A stretch of 64,000 nucleotides of DNA from Bacteroidia bacterium 43-41 (lineage in GTDB: Bacteria > Bacteroidota > Bacteroidia > Bacteroidales > Dysgonomonadaceae), in contig MKTD01000014.1 in the NCBI GenBank assembly GCA_001898165.1, forward strand, positions 62,001-126,000. The letters are read 5' to 3'. The translations under genes were made by a program, and so were the position numbers. Shown piece after piece: positions 8,869 to 17,465 of this stretch. Below the pieces are notes generated by a model. That model had not been told where the DNA came from and ran no database searches. It was given only the letters and a program-made list of their open reading frames with translations. The number at the start of each line of letters is the position of its first letter. The first letter of the stretch is position 1.

Positions 8869-8896
8869 ACCGAAATCCGAAACACGGAACCCGAAA
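8869..8896 (+). repeat. four 7-bp units in the rnfE-rnfA spacer
   Basis: Four adjacent heptamers (ACCGAAA, TCCGAAA, CACGGAA, CCCGAAA) fill the spacer just ahead of the rnfA ATG at 8909. They share the core nnCG-AA with units in other operon spacers of this window. Confidence 0.5.
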
Positions 8897-8908
8897 CAAA
8901 AGAAGAAT

Positions 8909-9493
8909 ATGGAATACATTGGAATTATTATAGTTGCCATTTTTGTAAACAACATCGTTTACTCGCAATTCTTAGGAATTTGTCCTTTTCTGGGTGTTTC
9001 TAAAAAAATAGATACAGCCATTGGTATGGGGCTTGCCGTTACTTTTGTGCTAACCATTTCAACCATTGTAACTTTCTTGCTGCAAAAGGGTGTTCTCGAA
9101 CCTTTCGGCCTGGGGTACCTGCAAACCATCTCTTTCATTCTGGTTATTGCCGCCCTGGTGCAAATGGTTGAGATTATTTTGAAGAAGGTTTCACCGTCCC
9201 TATATCAGGCATTGGGAGTTTTTCTACCGTTAATAACCACCAACTGCGCCATTCTGGGTGTCGCTATTTTGGTTATCCAAAAAGATTTCAACCTGTTGCA
9301 ATCGGTAGTTTTTGCCATTGCCACATCGCTCGGCTTTGCGTTGGCGCTAATCATTTTCTCGGGTATCCGGGAGCAGCTCTCACTGACCAAGGTTCCGAAA
9401 GCGATGCAGGGAATTCCTATTGCTCTTATTACTGCCGGAATTATTGCTATGGCTTTTATGGGATTCTCGGGAATTGACCATGTATTTAAATAA
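8909..9493 (+). CDS. rnfA: Rnf electron transport complex subunit A
   Basis: The last Rnf subunit: 194 residues, six predicted membrane helices, paralogous to RnfE. The conserved Cys in [21 protein letters not shown] (about residue 25) and the second one in [13 protein letters not shown] (about 112) are those that hold the intramembrane Fe-S centre between RnfA and RnfE. The complete order rseC-BCDGEA matches Bacteroidetes operons. The AraC regulator follows only 11 bases later. Confidence 0.95.
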   Translation: MEYIGIIIVAIFVNNIVYSQFLGICPFLGVSKKIDTAIGMGLAVTFVLTISTIVTFLLQKGVLEPFGLGYLQTISFILVIAALVQMVEIILKKVSPSLYQALGVFLPLITTNCAILGVAILVIQKDFNLLQSVVFAIATSLGFALALIIFSGIREQLSLTKVPKAMQGIPIALITAGIIAMAFMGFSGIDHVFK

Positions 9494-9504
9494 ACATTAA
9501 AGAT

Positions 9505-10653
9505 GTGCGCTACCTATTTTTAATCGCAGGATTCAACGCCATTTTTTTCGCACTGCTACTTTTTCAAAAAAGAATGGCGAAGCACGACAAAATTCTTTTT
9601 TGCTGGCTGATCTATCTGGGATTCTACACAGGTATTTACGGTCTCTTCTCTCATAAACTGTTTTCTAATTACCATCTGCTCTCGGCATCCTTCGTTTCAC
9701 TGCTGATGCTGAACGGGCCATTTTTATATCTCTATATCTCCTCGCTTATTCAGCATAATTTCAAGCTGACCACCGAAAAGTTGTTGCATTTTCTGCCTTT
9801 TCTGTTGTTTAACCTGTACCTTCTTATCGCCTCCTTTTTCCCCGATGCCTCGGAAGGGATCCGGCTGGACCACGTAGAGCATGCCGGCAAACCGCTTTTC
9901 CTGTTCAATCTTTTTCTTACACTGACGGTTTTATCGGGCCCGATCTATTTCATTTTGGCCTTCCGGATGTTTAAGAAATTGGATATTAATATTTTCAACA
10001 ACTTCTCTTCCGACGCGAATGTCAACCTCAGTTGGCTCCGGAAACTGGTTTATTCTTTCGGAGTTATCTGGACAATGCTAATGATCATAGCAACCGTCCA
10101 TCATATTTTCCACCTGGGGTCACTCTCATTCTGCACCGACGGCCTCTCGCTTTCTTTGTCCATTTTTGTTATTCTTATCGGATATTTCGGATTGAAGCAA
10201 AATGAGATTTTCTCGCAGGAAGCTATTAAAGAGGAAAATACCTACATATCCGCCGATAAAAACAAAGAGAAATATGCAGGCATTCCCATGAGTGAAGAAG
10301 AATTGGGCGATTGTGCAGAAAAAATCAGGCATTTTGTGGAGACGGAAAAAGCGTATCTGAATCCCGACCTGTCGCTCCCTCAATTGGCAGAAACGCTTGA
10401 CGTGCCTTCTCATCATCTTTCGCGGGTGATAAACGACCAATTCGGTGTAAATTTCTTCAATTTTGTAAACAGGTACCGGGTAGAGGAAGTAAAAGCAAAA
10501 ATAAACGACCCGAAATTCCGGAATTTATCCATTCTGGGAATCGCCTACGATAGCGGATTTAACTCCAAATCGGCATTCAACAGGGTTTTCAAGAATATGG
10601 AAGGCATAACGCCCTCGGAATATAAAAGGCAAATATCGCACCAAACCGATTAA
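9505..10653 (+). CDS. AraC-family regulator with N-terminal membrane domain
   Basis: A 382-residue protein. The first ~230 residues form about seven membrane helices, and a DNA-binding AraC/XylS domain of two helix-turn-helix units lies at about 275-380 (LSLPQLAETLDVPSHHLSRV and FNSKSAFNRVFKNMEGITPSEY). Membrane-embedded AraC regulators of this build are common in Bacteroidetes, and their signals are mostly unknown. The frame begins at a GTG at 9505, 11 bases after rnfA; the first in-frame ATG (MAKHDKILF) would cut into helix 1, so GTG is favoured. Its position suggests co-transcription with, and possibly regulation of, the Rnf operon, which is inference. Confidence 0.8.
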   Translation: MRYLFLIAGFNAIFFALLLFQKRMAKHDKILFCWLIYLGFYTGIYGLFSHKLFSNYHLLSASFVSLLMLNGPFLYLYISSLIQHNFKLTTEKLLHFLPFLLFNLYLLIASFFPDASEGIRLDHVEHAGKPLFLFNLFLTLTVLSGPIYFILAFRMFKKLDINIFNNFSSDANVNLSWLRKLVYSFGVIWTMLMIIATVHHIFHLGSLSFCTDGLSLSLSIFVILIGYFGLKQNEIFSQEAIKEENTYISADKNKEKYAGIPMSEEELGDCAEKIRHFVETEKAYLNPDLSLPQLAETLDVPSHHLSRVINDQFGVNFFNFVNRYRVEEVKAKINDPKFRNLSILGIAYDSGFNSKSAFNRVFKNMEGITPSEYKRQISHQTD

Positions 10654-10743
10654 CAAAATAGCCGCTAAAGCATTAAACCATCCGCCAAATCATTTGTCTT
10701 AAAGATAAACAAAATGATGTTTTACTCTTTAATATTTACAGAT

Positions 10744-12024
10744 ATGAAAAAGTTAATAAACACTATCCTGATTGTCTTTGTAGTCACATTGCTTACCTCT
10801 TGCATGGCTCTTCAAGGCGGGGCTTATTCTCAAAACGGTTATGACAGGGATGGGGATTACGGTTATTACGATAATGACAATGATGATTATTATTATGGTG
10901 ATAACAATTATTATAACCGGGACGGAGTAAATATTCAGGTTTTTTACAACGAACTGCGGCCTTACGGCAGATGGATGAGGCACAGCAGTTACGGCGATAT
11001 CTGGATACCAAGAGTAGGACGCAATTTTCATCCCTATGCGACTAATGGATATTGGGTGATGACCAACTACGGTAACACTTGGGTATCTGACTTCTCCTGG
11101 GGTTGGGCGCCTTTCCACTACGGACGATGGTTCTACGACGACTACTACGGATGGGCATGGATTCCCGGATACGAGTGGGCACCTGCCTGGGTAACCTGGA
11201 GAACAGGCGGCGGATACTATGGATGGGCTCCTATGGGACCGAGAATGGGAATCAACATACAGATCAATCTGCCGCTAAGCTACTGGGTTTTTCTGCCCGA
11301 CAGATACATGTATCATAGAAATATGTACAACTACTATCCCGGAAGAGGCCATTATCACGGTATTTACAACAATACTACCATTATAAACAACACCTATGTT
11401 TATAACAACAATCGTTACTACAGTGGCCCAACCGCCAATGAATACCGCAGCACGACAGGAAGAAGCGTGAGTGTGCGCACATTGGATACAAACGGGCGCT
11501 CAGGCAGGACAACAGTTAACGACAGGTCCGTAAGCGTTTACACGCCCGGGAGCTCGAGAAGCAGCAGCGGAAATGTTTCAAGATCGGGCAATGTAAACAG
11601 TACAACAAGAGGTTCTTCTGCAACAAGAGGAACGGTTAATTCCGACACACGTAGTGGTGGAGCAATACGTAGTGGCGAAGGAACACGCAGCGGCGAAGTA
11701 AACAGAAGCACATCCACAAGAAGTGCCAGCCCGGCAAATCGCGAAACGATAAACAACCGCTCGAACAACACGGATACTCCAGCCCGAAGCAGCACAACCC
11801 GTGAAGTAAACAGCTCTCGCTCATCAAACAGTAGTTCTGCAAGAAGCGCAGCACCACAACAAACAACCAGACAAACAACCAGAAGCAACAACGAGACAAC
11901 GGTAAGATCACAACGCGGCGAATCGGCAGTATCGGCAAGAAGTAATGAAAGCAACTCTACAAGAAGCAGTTCTGCAACAAGAAGCAGTTCCGAATCCGGA
12001 AGATCAACTTCCGGACGCAGATAA
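10744..12024 (+). CDS. YXWGXW-type lipoprotein with Ser/Arg/Thr-rich tail
   Basis: A 426-residue predicted lipoprotein with lipobox LLTSC (Cys20 from the ATG at 10744). After a Asp/Tyr-rich stretch (DGDYGYYDNDNDDYYYGDNN) it has an aromatic domain (about 65-200) with repeated Trp/Tyr/Gly motifs (YGRWMR, WGWAPFHYGRWF, YGWAWIPGYEWAPAW). This corresponds to the DUF6600/YXWGXW proteins of Bacteroidetes. The last ~190 residues are almost only Ser, Arg, Thr, Asn and Gly and are probably disordered. An in-frame ATG 30 bases upstream exists, but the later start gives a proper signal peptide. Function unknown; an envelope or matrix role is plausible. Confidence 0.75.
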   Translation: MKKLINTILIVFVVTLLTSCMALQGGAYSQNGYDRDGDYGYYDNDNDDYYYGDNNYYNRDGVNIQVFYNELRPYGRWMRHSSYGDIWIPRVGRNFHPYATNGYWVMTNYGNTWVSDFSWGWAPFHYGRWFYDDYYGWAWIPGYEWAPAWVTWRTGGGYYGWAPMGPRMGINIQINLPLSYWVFLPDRYMYHRNMYNYYPGRGHYHGIYNNTTIINNTYVYNNNRYYSGPTANEYRSTTGRSVSVRTLDTNGRSGRTTVNDRSVSVYTPGSSRSSSGNVSRSGNVNSTTRGSSATRGTVNSDTRSGGAIRSGEGTRSGEVNRSTSTRSASPANRETINNRSNNTDTPARSSTTREVNSSRSSNSSSARSAAPQQTTRQTTRSNNETTVRSQRGESAVSARSNESNSTRSSSATRSSSESGRSTSGRR

Positions 12025-12030
12025 ACTTAT

Positions 12031-13560
12031 TTATTTCGCATAGCTCACCGCTCTTGTTTCGCGGATCACGGTAATTTTCACTTGGCCCGGATAAGTCATA
12101 TCAGTTTGAATTTTCCGGGCTATTTCTGCCGAAAGTTTTTCAGTATCCTGATCATCAAGCTTGTCCGCTCCAACAATAACGCGTAATTCACGACCGGCCT
12201 GAATAGCATACGTTTTCACCACACCGGGATACGAAAGCGCCAGATTTTCCAAATCGTTCAGACGTTTCATATACGCCTCCACAATTTCGTGCCTTGCACC
12301 GGGACGGGCGCCTGAAATGGCATCACAAACCTGAACGATAGGCGCCAGGAGAGTCGTCATTTCCACCTCATCGTGGTGTGAACCGACAGCGTTGCAGATA
12401 TCGGGTTTTTCCTTATACTTCTCAGCCAGTTTCATTCCGAGCAAAGCGTGTGGCAATTCCGGCTCATCGTCGGGTACCTTGCCGATATCGTGCAGTAATC
12501 CGGCACGCCTGGCTTTTTTGGGATTCAATCCGAGCTCTGTAGCCATAATAGCACACAAGTTAGCTGTTTCACGAGAGTGTTGGAGCAAATTTTGCCCGTA
12601 GGATGAACGGTATTTCATTTTTCCGATCAAACGGATCAATTCCGGATGCATACCGTGGATTCCCAAATCGATGACCGTCCGTTTTCCGGTTTCCACGATC
12701 TCTTCTTCAATCTGTTTCTTCACTTTCGACACAACCTCTTCGATCCTTGCAGGATGAATACGTCCATCAGCAACAAGTTGATGAAGCGATAAACGGGCAA
12801 TCTCACGACGAACGGGATCAAAACCCGATAAAACAATTGCCTCGGGCGTATCATCTACAACGATTTCAACTCCCGTCGCAGCTTCCAGCGCACGGATATT
12901 CCGTCCTTCACGGCCAATTATACGCCCTTTTACTTCATCGGAATCGATATGAAAAACCGTAACGGCGTTCTCTATGGCAGTTTCCGTCGCCACGCGTTGG
13001 ATGCTTTGAACAACAATACGCTTGGCCTCCTTGTTTGCCGTCATTTTGGCATCTTCCATAATCTCGTTGATATACGATTGGGCATTGGTTTTAGCCTCTT
13101 CCTTTATCGACTCAATCAAACGCTCCCTGGCTTCATCGGCCGAAAGCCCCGAAATAGTTTCCAACTGTTCAACAGACTGACGAAAAACCTTCTCCAGTTC
13201 GGCGTTTTTCCTGTCCAACAATTCCTGCTGGTTTTCAAGGTTGACACGAACATTGTCCATCTCGTTTCCTTTCTTACCCAACTCTTCCTGACGCTGATTC
13301 AACAACATTTCACGTTGTTTCAGCCGGTTTTCGGTAATTTGTATTTTCGACGTACGCGCATTGGCTTGTTTTTCAGCTTCAGCCTTCATCGAAATAATTT
13401 CCTCCTTAGCTTCCAGTAATTTATTTTTCCTGATTACCTCAGCATCTTTTTCAGCATCGCTCAAAATGTTTTGAGCACGCGAGTTTGCCGCCTTACCGGT
13501 TAAATACCAAGCAATAACCGCTCCGATAATTAATCCGATAACTCCTATAACTATTTCCAT
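12031..13560 (-). CDS. rny: ribonuclease Y
   Basis: A membrane-anchored endoribonuclease that starts mRNA decay. The 509-residue product has an N-terminal membrane helix (about 3-20), a long coiled coil rich in Glu/Lys/Gln (about 25-190), and a KH RNA-binding domain ([19 protein letters not shown], about 210-228). An HD phosphohydrolase domain with the metal motif LLHDIGK and SHHDEVE follows (about 325-420). Length and order match the family (~510-520). It is transcribed toward the YXWGXW lipoprotein gene, with only 6 bases between the two stops. The gene lies behind zapA and the structured RNA/terminator at 13645-13740. Confidence 0.95.
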   Translation of the reverse strand: MEIVIGVIGLIIGAVIAWYLTGKAANSRAQNILSDAEKDAEVIRKNKLLEAKEEIISMKAEAEKQANARTSKIQITENRLKQREMLLNQRQEELGKKGNEMDNVRVNLENQQELLDRKNAELEKVFRQSVEQLETISGLSADEARERLIESIKEEAKTNAQSYINEIMEDAKMTANKEAKRIVVQSIQRVATETAIENAVTVFHIDSDEVKGRIIGREGRNIRALEAATGVEIVVDDTPEAIVLSGFDPVRREIARLSLHQLVADGRIHPARIEEVVSKVKKQIEEEIVETGKRTVIDLGIHGMHPELIRLIGKMKYRSSYGQNLLQHSRETANLCAIMATELGLNPKKARRAGLLHDIGKVPDDEPELPHALLGMKLAEKYKEKPDICNAVGSHHDEVEMTTLLAPIVQVCDAISGARPGARHEIVEAYMKRLNDLENLALSYPGVVKTYAIQAGRELRVIVGADKLDDQDTEKLSAEIARKIQTDMTYPGQVKITVIRETRAVSYAK

Positions 13561-13644
13561 ATTTCTGATTATTAATTATTTATAAAATTCTCACGTTCAA
13601 TTTATCCAATTAAGCGCAAGGAAAGGTTCTCTATTAATTTTGTC

Positions 13645-13740
13645 TTTTCAAAAAATAAAAATCGCACTGTCTCACGAATCGATTAAAACCAACCGTGAAA
13701 AAGTGCGATGCAAGTTAGCCCTGACAATCAGGACTCTGTT
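13645..13740 (-). ncRNA. structured RNA or leader ending in a strong terminator (6S-like candidate)
   Basis: The minus strand directly after the zapA stop forms two hairpins. The small one is CCTGA-N3-TCAGG (13720-13732). The large one has an outer 8-bp stem ATCGCACT/AGTGCGAT (13661-13668 with 13702-13709) and an inner TCACG/CGTGA stem (13672-13676 with 13694-13698). A long U-rich run follows, from 13660 down to 13645. The last part acts as a terminator. The placement downstream of zapA recalls 6S RNA (ssrS), which sits next to zapA in many bacteria, but I cannot align it by eye. A plain zapA terminator is the alternative. Confidence 0.45.
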
Positions 13741-14040
13741 CTATTTATTCAGAAAGATATCCAGCTCTTTTATCAATGAACTGATCGTATCCTCATAGGG
13801 TTTCGTATTATTCTTACTCTCAATAGAAAAATTCTCCACCAATGCCTGTATGGCGGTCATAGCCATAAAGTCTTGTACGGTTAAATCGGAATTTCCTCCA
13901 AACTTAACCCTGTACTGATTTATCTTATTGTGTATTGTTTTGGCAGCTTTTCTGAAGGCCTCCTCTTCCGATTGCCTGATCTTCAGCGGGTACTTCCGGC
14001 CGTCAATTTCCAACGTTAATAAAAACTTTTCGTCGCCCAT
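13741..14040 (-). CDS. zapA: cell division protein ZapA
   Basis: A 99-residue FtsZ-associated protein that bundles FtsZ filaments at the division ring. The N-terminal segment (LTLEIDGRKYPLKIRQSEEEAFRKAAKTIHNKI in outline) is the ZapA beta-alpha dimerisation head, and the C-terminal half is a helix with hydrophobic heptads. Length fits the family. It lies 17 bases behind a short coiled-coil gene (14058-14351) and ahead of the structured RNA; the two genes likely share the promoter at 14371-14401. Confidence 0.88.
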   Translation of the reverse strand: MGDEKFLLTLEIDGRKYPLKIRQSEEEAFRKAAKTIHNKINQYRVKFGGNSDLTVQDFMAMTAIQALVENFSIESKNNTKPYEDTISSLIKELDIFLNK

Positions 14041-14057
14041 AGCATAAATTTTTTTGT

Positions 14058-14351
14058 TTAACTATTTAATAAATTTATGCATTTATCAACTTCTCGCACT
14101 AATTTCGACAGTTTGTTTTTGGCAATTTTCACATCCACCGATGCTGCAGTAATGGTCCTTGCTGTTTTTAAACTATCGTATTTTGTCTTCAACTGATTGA
14201 GCTGCTCCGTTTTTTCAGCAAACTGTTGCTGAGTGACCTGTAAATCAGATTTTAATCGAATATTTTCCGCTTTCAGAGTGTCGCACATGTACATCACCTG
14301 CCTCACACGAAACTCCAAATCAGTCAACAACTTTTTTTTCTCTTCAGTCAT
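14058..14351 (-). CDS. short coiled-coil protein upstream of zapA
   Basis: A 97-residue protein that is almost entirely helical coiled coil (MTEEKKKLLTDLEFRVRQVM onward), with Leu/Ile heptads to about residue 65 and a second helical segment at the end (VDVKIAKNKLSKLVREVDKC). I start at the ATG at 14351 because a promoter box lies just ahead at 14371. A longer frame to 14528 would run through that promoter. Its position just upstream of zapA suggests a division partner comparable to ZapB, which is inference. No catalytic motif is visible. Confidence 0.72.
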   Translation of the reverse strand: MTEEKKKLLTDLEFRVRQVMYMCDTLKAENIRLKSDLQVTQQQFAEKTEQLNQLKTKYDSLKTARTITAASVDVKIAKNKLSKLVREVDKCINLLNS

Positions 14352-14370
14352 AGAAAAACAAAAATTCACG

Positions 14371-14401
14371 CAAATATAGTCATTGCTCGTGTTTTGCACA
14401 A
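14371..14401 (-). promoter_or_regulatory. promoter for the coiled-coil gene and zapA
   Basis: On the minus strand TATATTTG (14371-14378) is an exact TAnnTTTG -7 box, and a TTG at 14399-14401 is 20 bases upstream as the -33 element. The start codon at 14351 follows 20 bases later. Confidence 0.7.
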
Positions 14402-14471
14402 CTTTTCGCAAGTTATTTTTCATAAATTCATTCCATTGTGCCAAATATTGAAAAGTTTGGTTGAGATTTTG

Positions 14472-14479
14472 TAAATTTG
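14472..14479 (+). promoter_or_regulatory. -7 promoter box for the B3/B4-domain gene
   Basis: TAAATTTG is an exact -7 match, with ATTG at 14447-14450 as a possible -33 element 21 bases upstream. It lies 21 bases ahead of the ATG at 14500 and is divergent from the zapA promoter. Confidence 0.65.
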
Positions 14480-14499
14480 TGCCGTAACTATCCGCTACA

Positions 14500-15171
14500 A
14501 TGAACAAGATAAAGATAATCGTCAGCAACGAAATTTTAGCTGTTTGTCCCGAATTTCACTTCTCTGCAATATGTTGCAGGGTAAAAAATTCTCCTTACAG
14601 CGAAGAATTATGGAAAGAGATGGATGCCTTTTCGGCAGATTTCCGGTCAAGAAATAAAATGGAAGACATAGCCCGAAGAGAAGCTATTTTTGCCACACGC
14701 CAGGCGTATAAGAATCTGGGAAAAGACCCGAGCCGATACCGGCCTTCGGCAGAAGCATTGTGCAGGCGGATAATTAAGGATGTAAACCTGTATCAGATAG
14801 ATACGCTGGTGGACCTGATCAATTTGGTTTCGCTGAAAACCGGATATTCCATCGGCGGATTCGATGCCGGTAAGATTCAGGGGGATCTGGTACTGGGTGT
14901 TGGAACAGCCAACGAAAAATTCGAAGCTATTGGCCGTGGGCTGCTGAATATTGAAGGCTTGCCGGTTTACCGGGACGAAATTGGAGGAATAGGTACGCCC
15001 ACCAGCGACGAGGAGCGCACAAAAATAACCGCGGAAACCACTCGCCTGTTGATGATCATAAACGGATATTCCGGGAAGGAAGGATTACAGGAAGCCACGG
15101 ATTATTCGACAGGACTGTTGAAAAAATATGCGGAAGCGGAAGAAATCAACCTTTCCGTAACAGAATTCTAA
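14500..15171 (+). CDS. B3/B4 domain protein (PheT-like tRNA synthetase editing fold)
   Basis: A 223-residue stand-alone B3/B4 domain, the fold used for editing in the phenylalanyl-tRNA synthetase beta subunit. Characteristic segments are REAIFATRQAYKNLGKDPSRYRPSAEAL (given here in outline), VDLINLVSLKTGYSIGGFD and the C-terminal ITAETTRLLMIINGYS. Stand-alone members are thought to act in trans on mischarged tRNA or amino acids, but few are characterised. Its 3' end overlaps the convergent histidine kinase gene by 26 bases. Function beyond the fold is not visible. Confidence 0.82.
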   Translation: MNKIKIIVSNEILAVCPEFHFSAICCRVKNSPYSEELWKEMDAFSADFRSRNKMEDIARREAIFATRQAYKNLGKDPSRYRPSAEALCRRIIKDVNLYQIDTLVDLINLVSLKTGYSIGGFDAGKIQGDLVLGVGTANEKFEAIGRGLLNIEGLPVYRDEIGGIGTPTSDEERTKITAETTRLLMIINGYSGKEGLQEATDYSTGLLKKYAEAEEINLSVTEF

Positions 15172-16288
15172 ACGTACTTCCCTTTCCTATTTCGGATTGC
15201 TTCACGAATATTTTTCCGCCGTGGTACGTTTCCACAATTCGTTTCACGAGCGACAAGCCCAGCCCCCATCCCCTCTCTTTGGTGGTAAACCCCGGCATAA
15301 AAATGGTGTTGAATTTCGATTTTGCGAGGCCTTTTCCGGTGTCGGTTATATCGAGAAAATAATATTTCCCTTTTTCGCCCATCGAGTAAGTAATGACGCC
15401 CTGCCCGCTCATCGCATCCACAGCATTCTTGGTCAGGTTTTCGATGACCCAGCTGAATAACGACTCGTTAAGCAGGATTATCGCGGGCGAACGGGGGAAG
15501 TCGAAAACCAGCTCCACTTTATCGGAAATTCGCTTTTCGAGATAGGCAACCGATTGCCGCACCGCCTCCTGCCAAGCCACCGGTTTAATATCGGAAGCAG
15601 AGCCGATTTTGGAAAACCGTTCTGCAATAACTTCCAGCCGATGCACATCCTTACCCATTTCATCCATCAAAGCCGGATCAATCTCTTTCAGTCTTAAATA
15701 TTCCATCCACGCAATCAACGACGAGATAGGCGTTCCCAACTGGTGCGCCGTCTCTTTCGATAACCCTGCCCACACCTTGTTCTGCTGCGCTTTTTGCGAG
15801 CTCATGAGAGCAAAAAACGCCAGCGCGATAAATATGGATATCGCCAACAACTGCACGTACGGATACGCCTGCAACCGTTTGAGGATAAAAGAATCGTCAT
15901 AATAAACATACTGGTTGAACTCTTCAAGCGGGATGGGATCATGTTTTCGGGCAAACTCATCTGTTTTTTTCAGTAAAAACCCGTGCACGTCTTTTGCGGG
16001 AAGTTTTATGTTATTAGCAGTGACCGTTTCACTGGTTTTATCGTACAAGATAACCGGAATAGTCTTATTGCTTTGTAAAATCTGCAGCACAAGATTCATG
16101 TCGGTGTTTTCATCGCTTTTGGCAAGCAGCTCGGTCGCCGCAGCCCAAATCTCGATCTTATTTCGTTCTTCCTTAGCCAATTCTTTCACAAGCCTGTTCG
16201 AAAAAACAAGCGAAGCCACGGCAATAACAATAGCAATAGCCATGAAAGCATATTTTATAAGGAGTCGGGAATCTAAAAAAAGTTTCAT
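15146..16288 (-). CDS. sensor histidine kinase (orphan)
   Basis: A 380-residue membrane histidine kinase with helix 1 at about 13-30, an extracytoplasmic domain at about 31-142 and helix 2 at about 144-162. The phosphoacceptor H box is SKETAHQLGTPISSL (His182), and the ATPase domain has an N box LTKNAVDAM, G1 DTGKGL and G2 GWGLGLSLVKR. No HAMP or PAS domain is evident. No response regulator gene is adjacent, so it is an orphan within this window. A minus-strand promoter box lies at 16316-16323, close to the repeat element at 16343. Confidence 0.9.
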   Translation of the reverse strand: MKLFLDSRLLIKYAFMAIAIVIAVASLVFSNRLVKELAKEERNKIEIWAAATELLAKSDENTDMNLVLQILQSNKTIPVILYDKTSETVTANNIKLPAKDVHGFLLKKTDEFARKHDPIPLEEFNQYVYYDDSFILKRLQAYPYVQLLAISIFIALAFFALMSSQKAQQNKVWAGLSKETAHQLGTPISSLIAWMEYLRLKEIDPALMDEMGKDVHRLEVIAERFSKIGSASDIKPVAWQEAVRQSVAYLEKRISDKVELVFDFPRSPAIILLNESLFSWVIENLTKNAVDAMSGQGVITYSMGEKGKYYFLDITDTGKGLAKSKFNTIFMPGFTTKERGWGLGLSLVKRIVETYHGGKIFVKQSEIGKGSTFRILLRKG

Positions 16289-16315
16289 TCGTTCGTTTGC
16301 TTTAAACTTTTCTTA

Positions 16316-16323
16316 CAAAGTAA
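16316..16323 (-). promoter_or_regulatory. probable -7 box for the histidine kinase
   Basis: The minus strand reads TTACTTTG (seven of eight to TAnnTTTG), 28 bases ahead of the ATG at 16288. The expected -33 position falls at the end of the repeat element 16343-16523, so that element may have altered this promoter. Confidence 0.5.
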
Positions 16324-16342
16324 CGAAAAAAGGTTCGAATTA

Positions 16343-16523
16343 GAGACTGTTTAAGTTTGTTTCGCTATTCAAAAAGAATTATTTTTCAGGAGGGTTTTTT
16401 CTTGTTTTGGCGATTATAGCGGGCTATTTGAGCCAAATAAAAGGAAGAAGAATACAAAAAAGAAACTTTTTGAAGGCGAAGATGTCTTTATCATCCTCTT
16501 TCGTAAGAAATTTAAACAGTTTC
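16343..16523 (-). mobile_element. MITE-like element, copy B
   Basis: A 181-bp non-coding element, about 90 percent identical by eye to copy A (42105-42283) read on the other strand. The ends are imperfect inverted repeats (GAGACTGTTTAAG... and ...TTTAAACAGTTTC). It is flanked by TTA on the left and TTT on the right, a near match to a 3-bp target duplication. A central dyad ATAGC..GCTAT is kept. It lies between the divergent histidine kinase and sugar isomerase promoters. Confidence 0.7.
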
Positions 16524-16589
16524 TTTATTGAGTGCGGGGTTTTTTTATAACAAAATTCACTTTCTATTCTTACTTCTCCATAAAATTTG

Positions 16590-16597
16590 TATTTTTG
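16590..16597 (+). promoter_or_regulatory. -7 promoter box for the sugar isomerase-rhomboid operon
   Basis: TATTTTTG is an exact TAnnTTTG match, 38 bases ahead of the ATG at 16635. Confidence 0.6.
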
Positions 16598-16634
16598 TGC
16601 ACGAACACGGAAATGAATTTTAATTTAAATAAGT

Positions 16635-17465
16635 ATGAAGAGAATATTTTTATTACTGACAGGAATATTGTTTTCCCTGCTGATCCATGCACAACAGCGG
16701 CCCGATCCGCAACCTGCGCCGGATACTTTCGAGAAATTCAAAGTAGGAATGGCCGGATACACGTTTGCCAAGTTCGATCTGGACAAGACATTGGAAATTA
16801 TGCAAAAGTGCGATGTCCACTATCTCTGTATAAAAGATTTTCATTTGCCGTTAAACAGTACCGATGAACAGATTGCTGCTTTTCATACCAGGCTGAAAGC
16901 TAAAAACGTGACCGGTTATGCCGTCGGCCCCATTTATATGCGATCGCAGGAAGAAATAGACAAAGCATTTGAGTATGCCAGGCGCGTGGGCGTGAAACTG
17001 ATCGTCGGCGTGCCCAACTACGAACTACTGCCATATGTGGATAAAAAAGTGAAGGAATACAATTTCAAGTACGCTATTCACCTGCACGGGCCGGATATGC
17101 CGCTTTATCCCGATGCCGAAGATGTCTGGAAAAACGTGAAAGGCCTTGATCCGCGCATCGGAATGTGTCTGGACATCGGTCATGACCGCCGTAACGGGAA
17201 GGATCCGGTGAAAGACCTGAAAAAATATAAATCACGTGTTTTCGATATACATATTAAAGATGTGACCGGAGCCACCAAGCAGGGATACTCTGTTGAAGTG
17301 GGACGCGGGATCCTGGATATTCCGGCATTTGTAAAAATGCTCAGGGAGGTAGGGTACGAAGGCGTTTGCAGCCTGGAGCACGAACGCAATATGGATGATC
17401 CGTTCCTGGGAATTGCTGAATCCATCGGATATTTCAGGGGAGTAATAGCTGCTACAAAAAAATAA
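16635..17465 (+). CDS. secreted sugar phosphate isomerase/epimerase-like TIM barrel
   Basis: A 276-residue protein with a signal peptide (MKRIFLLLTGILFSLLIHAQ) and an AP-endonuclease-2/xylose-isomerase TIM-barrel domain. Metal-ligand type motifs are visible: CLDIGHDRRNGKDP, FDIHIKDV and CSLEHERN, giving the Glu/Asp/His set of the family. Exported members are frequent in Bacteroidetes and probably act on sugars or inositols in the periplasm. The substrate cannot be told. Its stop codon shares one base with the rhomboid ATG. Confidence 0.82.
   Translation: MKRIFLLLTGILFSLLIHAQQRPDPQPAPDTFEKFKVGMAGYTFAKFDLDKTLEIMQKCDVHYLCIKDFHLPLNSTDEQIAAFHTRLKAKNVTGYAVGPIYMRSQEEIDKAFEYARRVGVKLIVGVPNYELLPYVDKKVKEYNFKYAIHLHGPDMPLYPDAEDVWKNVKGLDPRIGMCLDIGHDRRNGKDPVKDLKKYKSRVFDIHIKDVTGATKQGYSVEVGRGILDIPAFVKMLREVGYEGVCSLEHERNMDDPFLGIAESIGYFRGVIAATKK

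Noticed and set aside
11538-11954. Antisense open frame of 138 codons opposite the YXWGXW lipoprotein
   Set aside because: It is a shadow of the Ser/Arg/Thr-rich low-complexity tail; the product is only Leu/Val/Ser-rich with no promoter or family features.
14352-14528. Longer N-terminus for the coiled-coil protein upstream of zapA
   Set aside because: The extension crosses the promoter box at 14371-14378 and the divergent promoter region, and it is not coiled coil.
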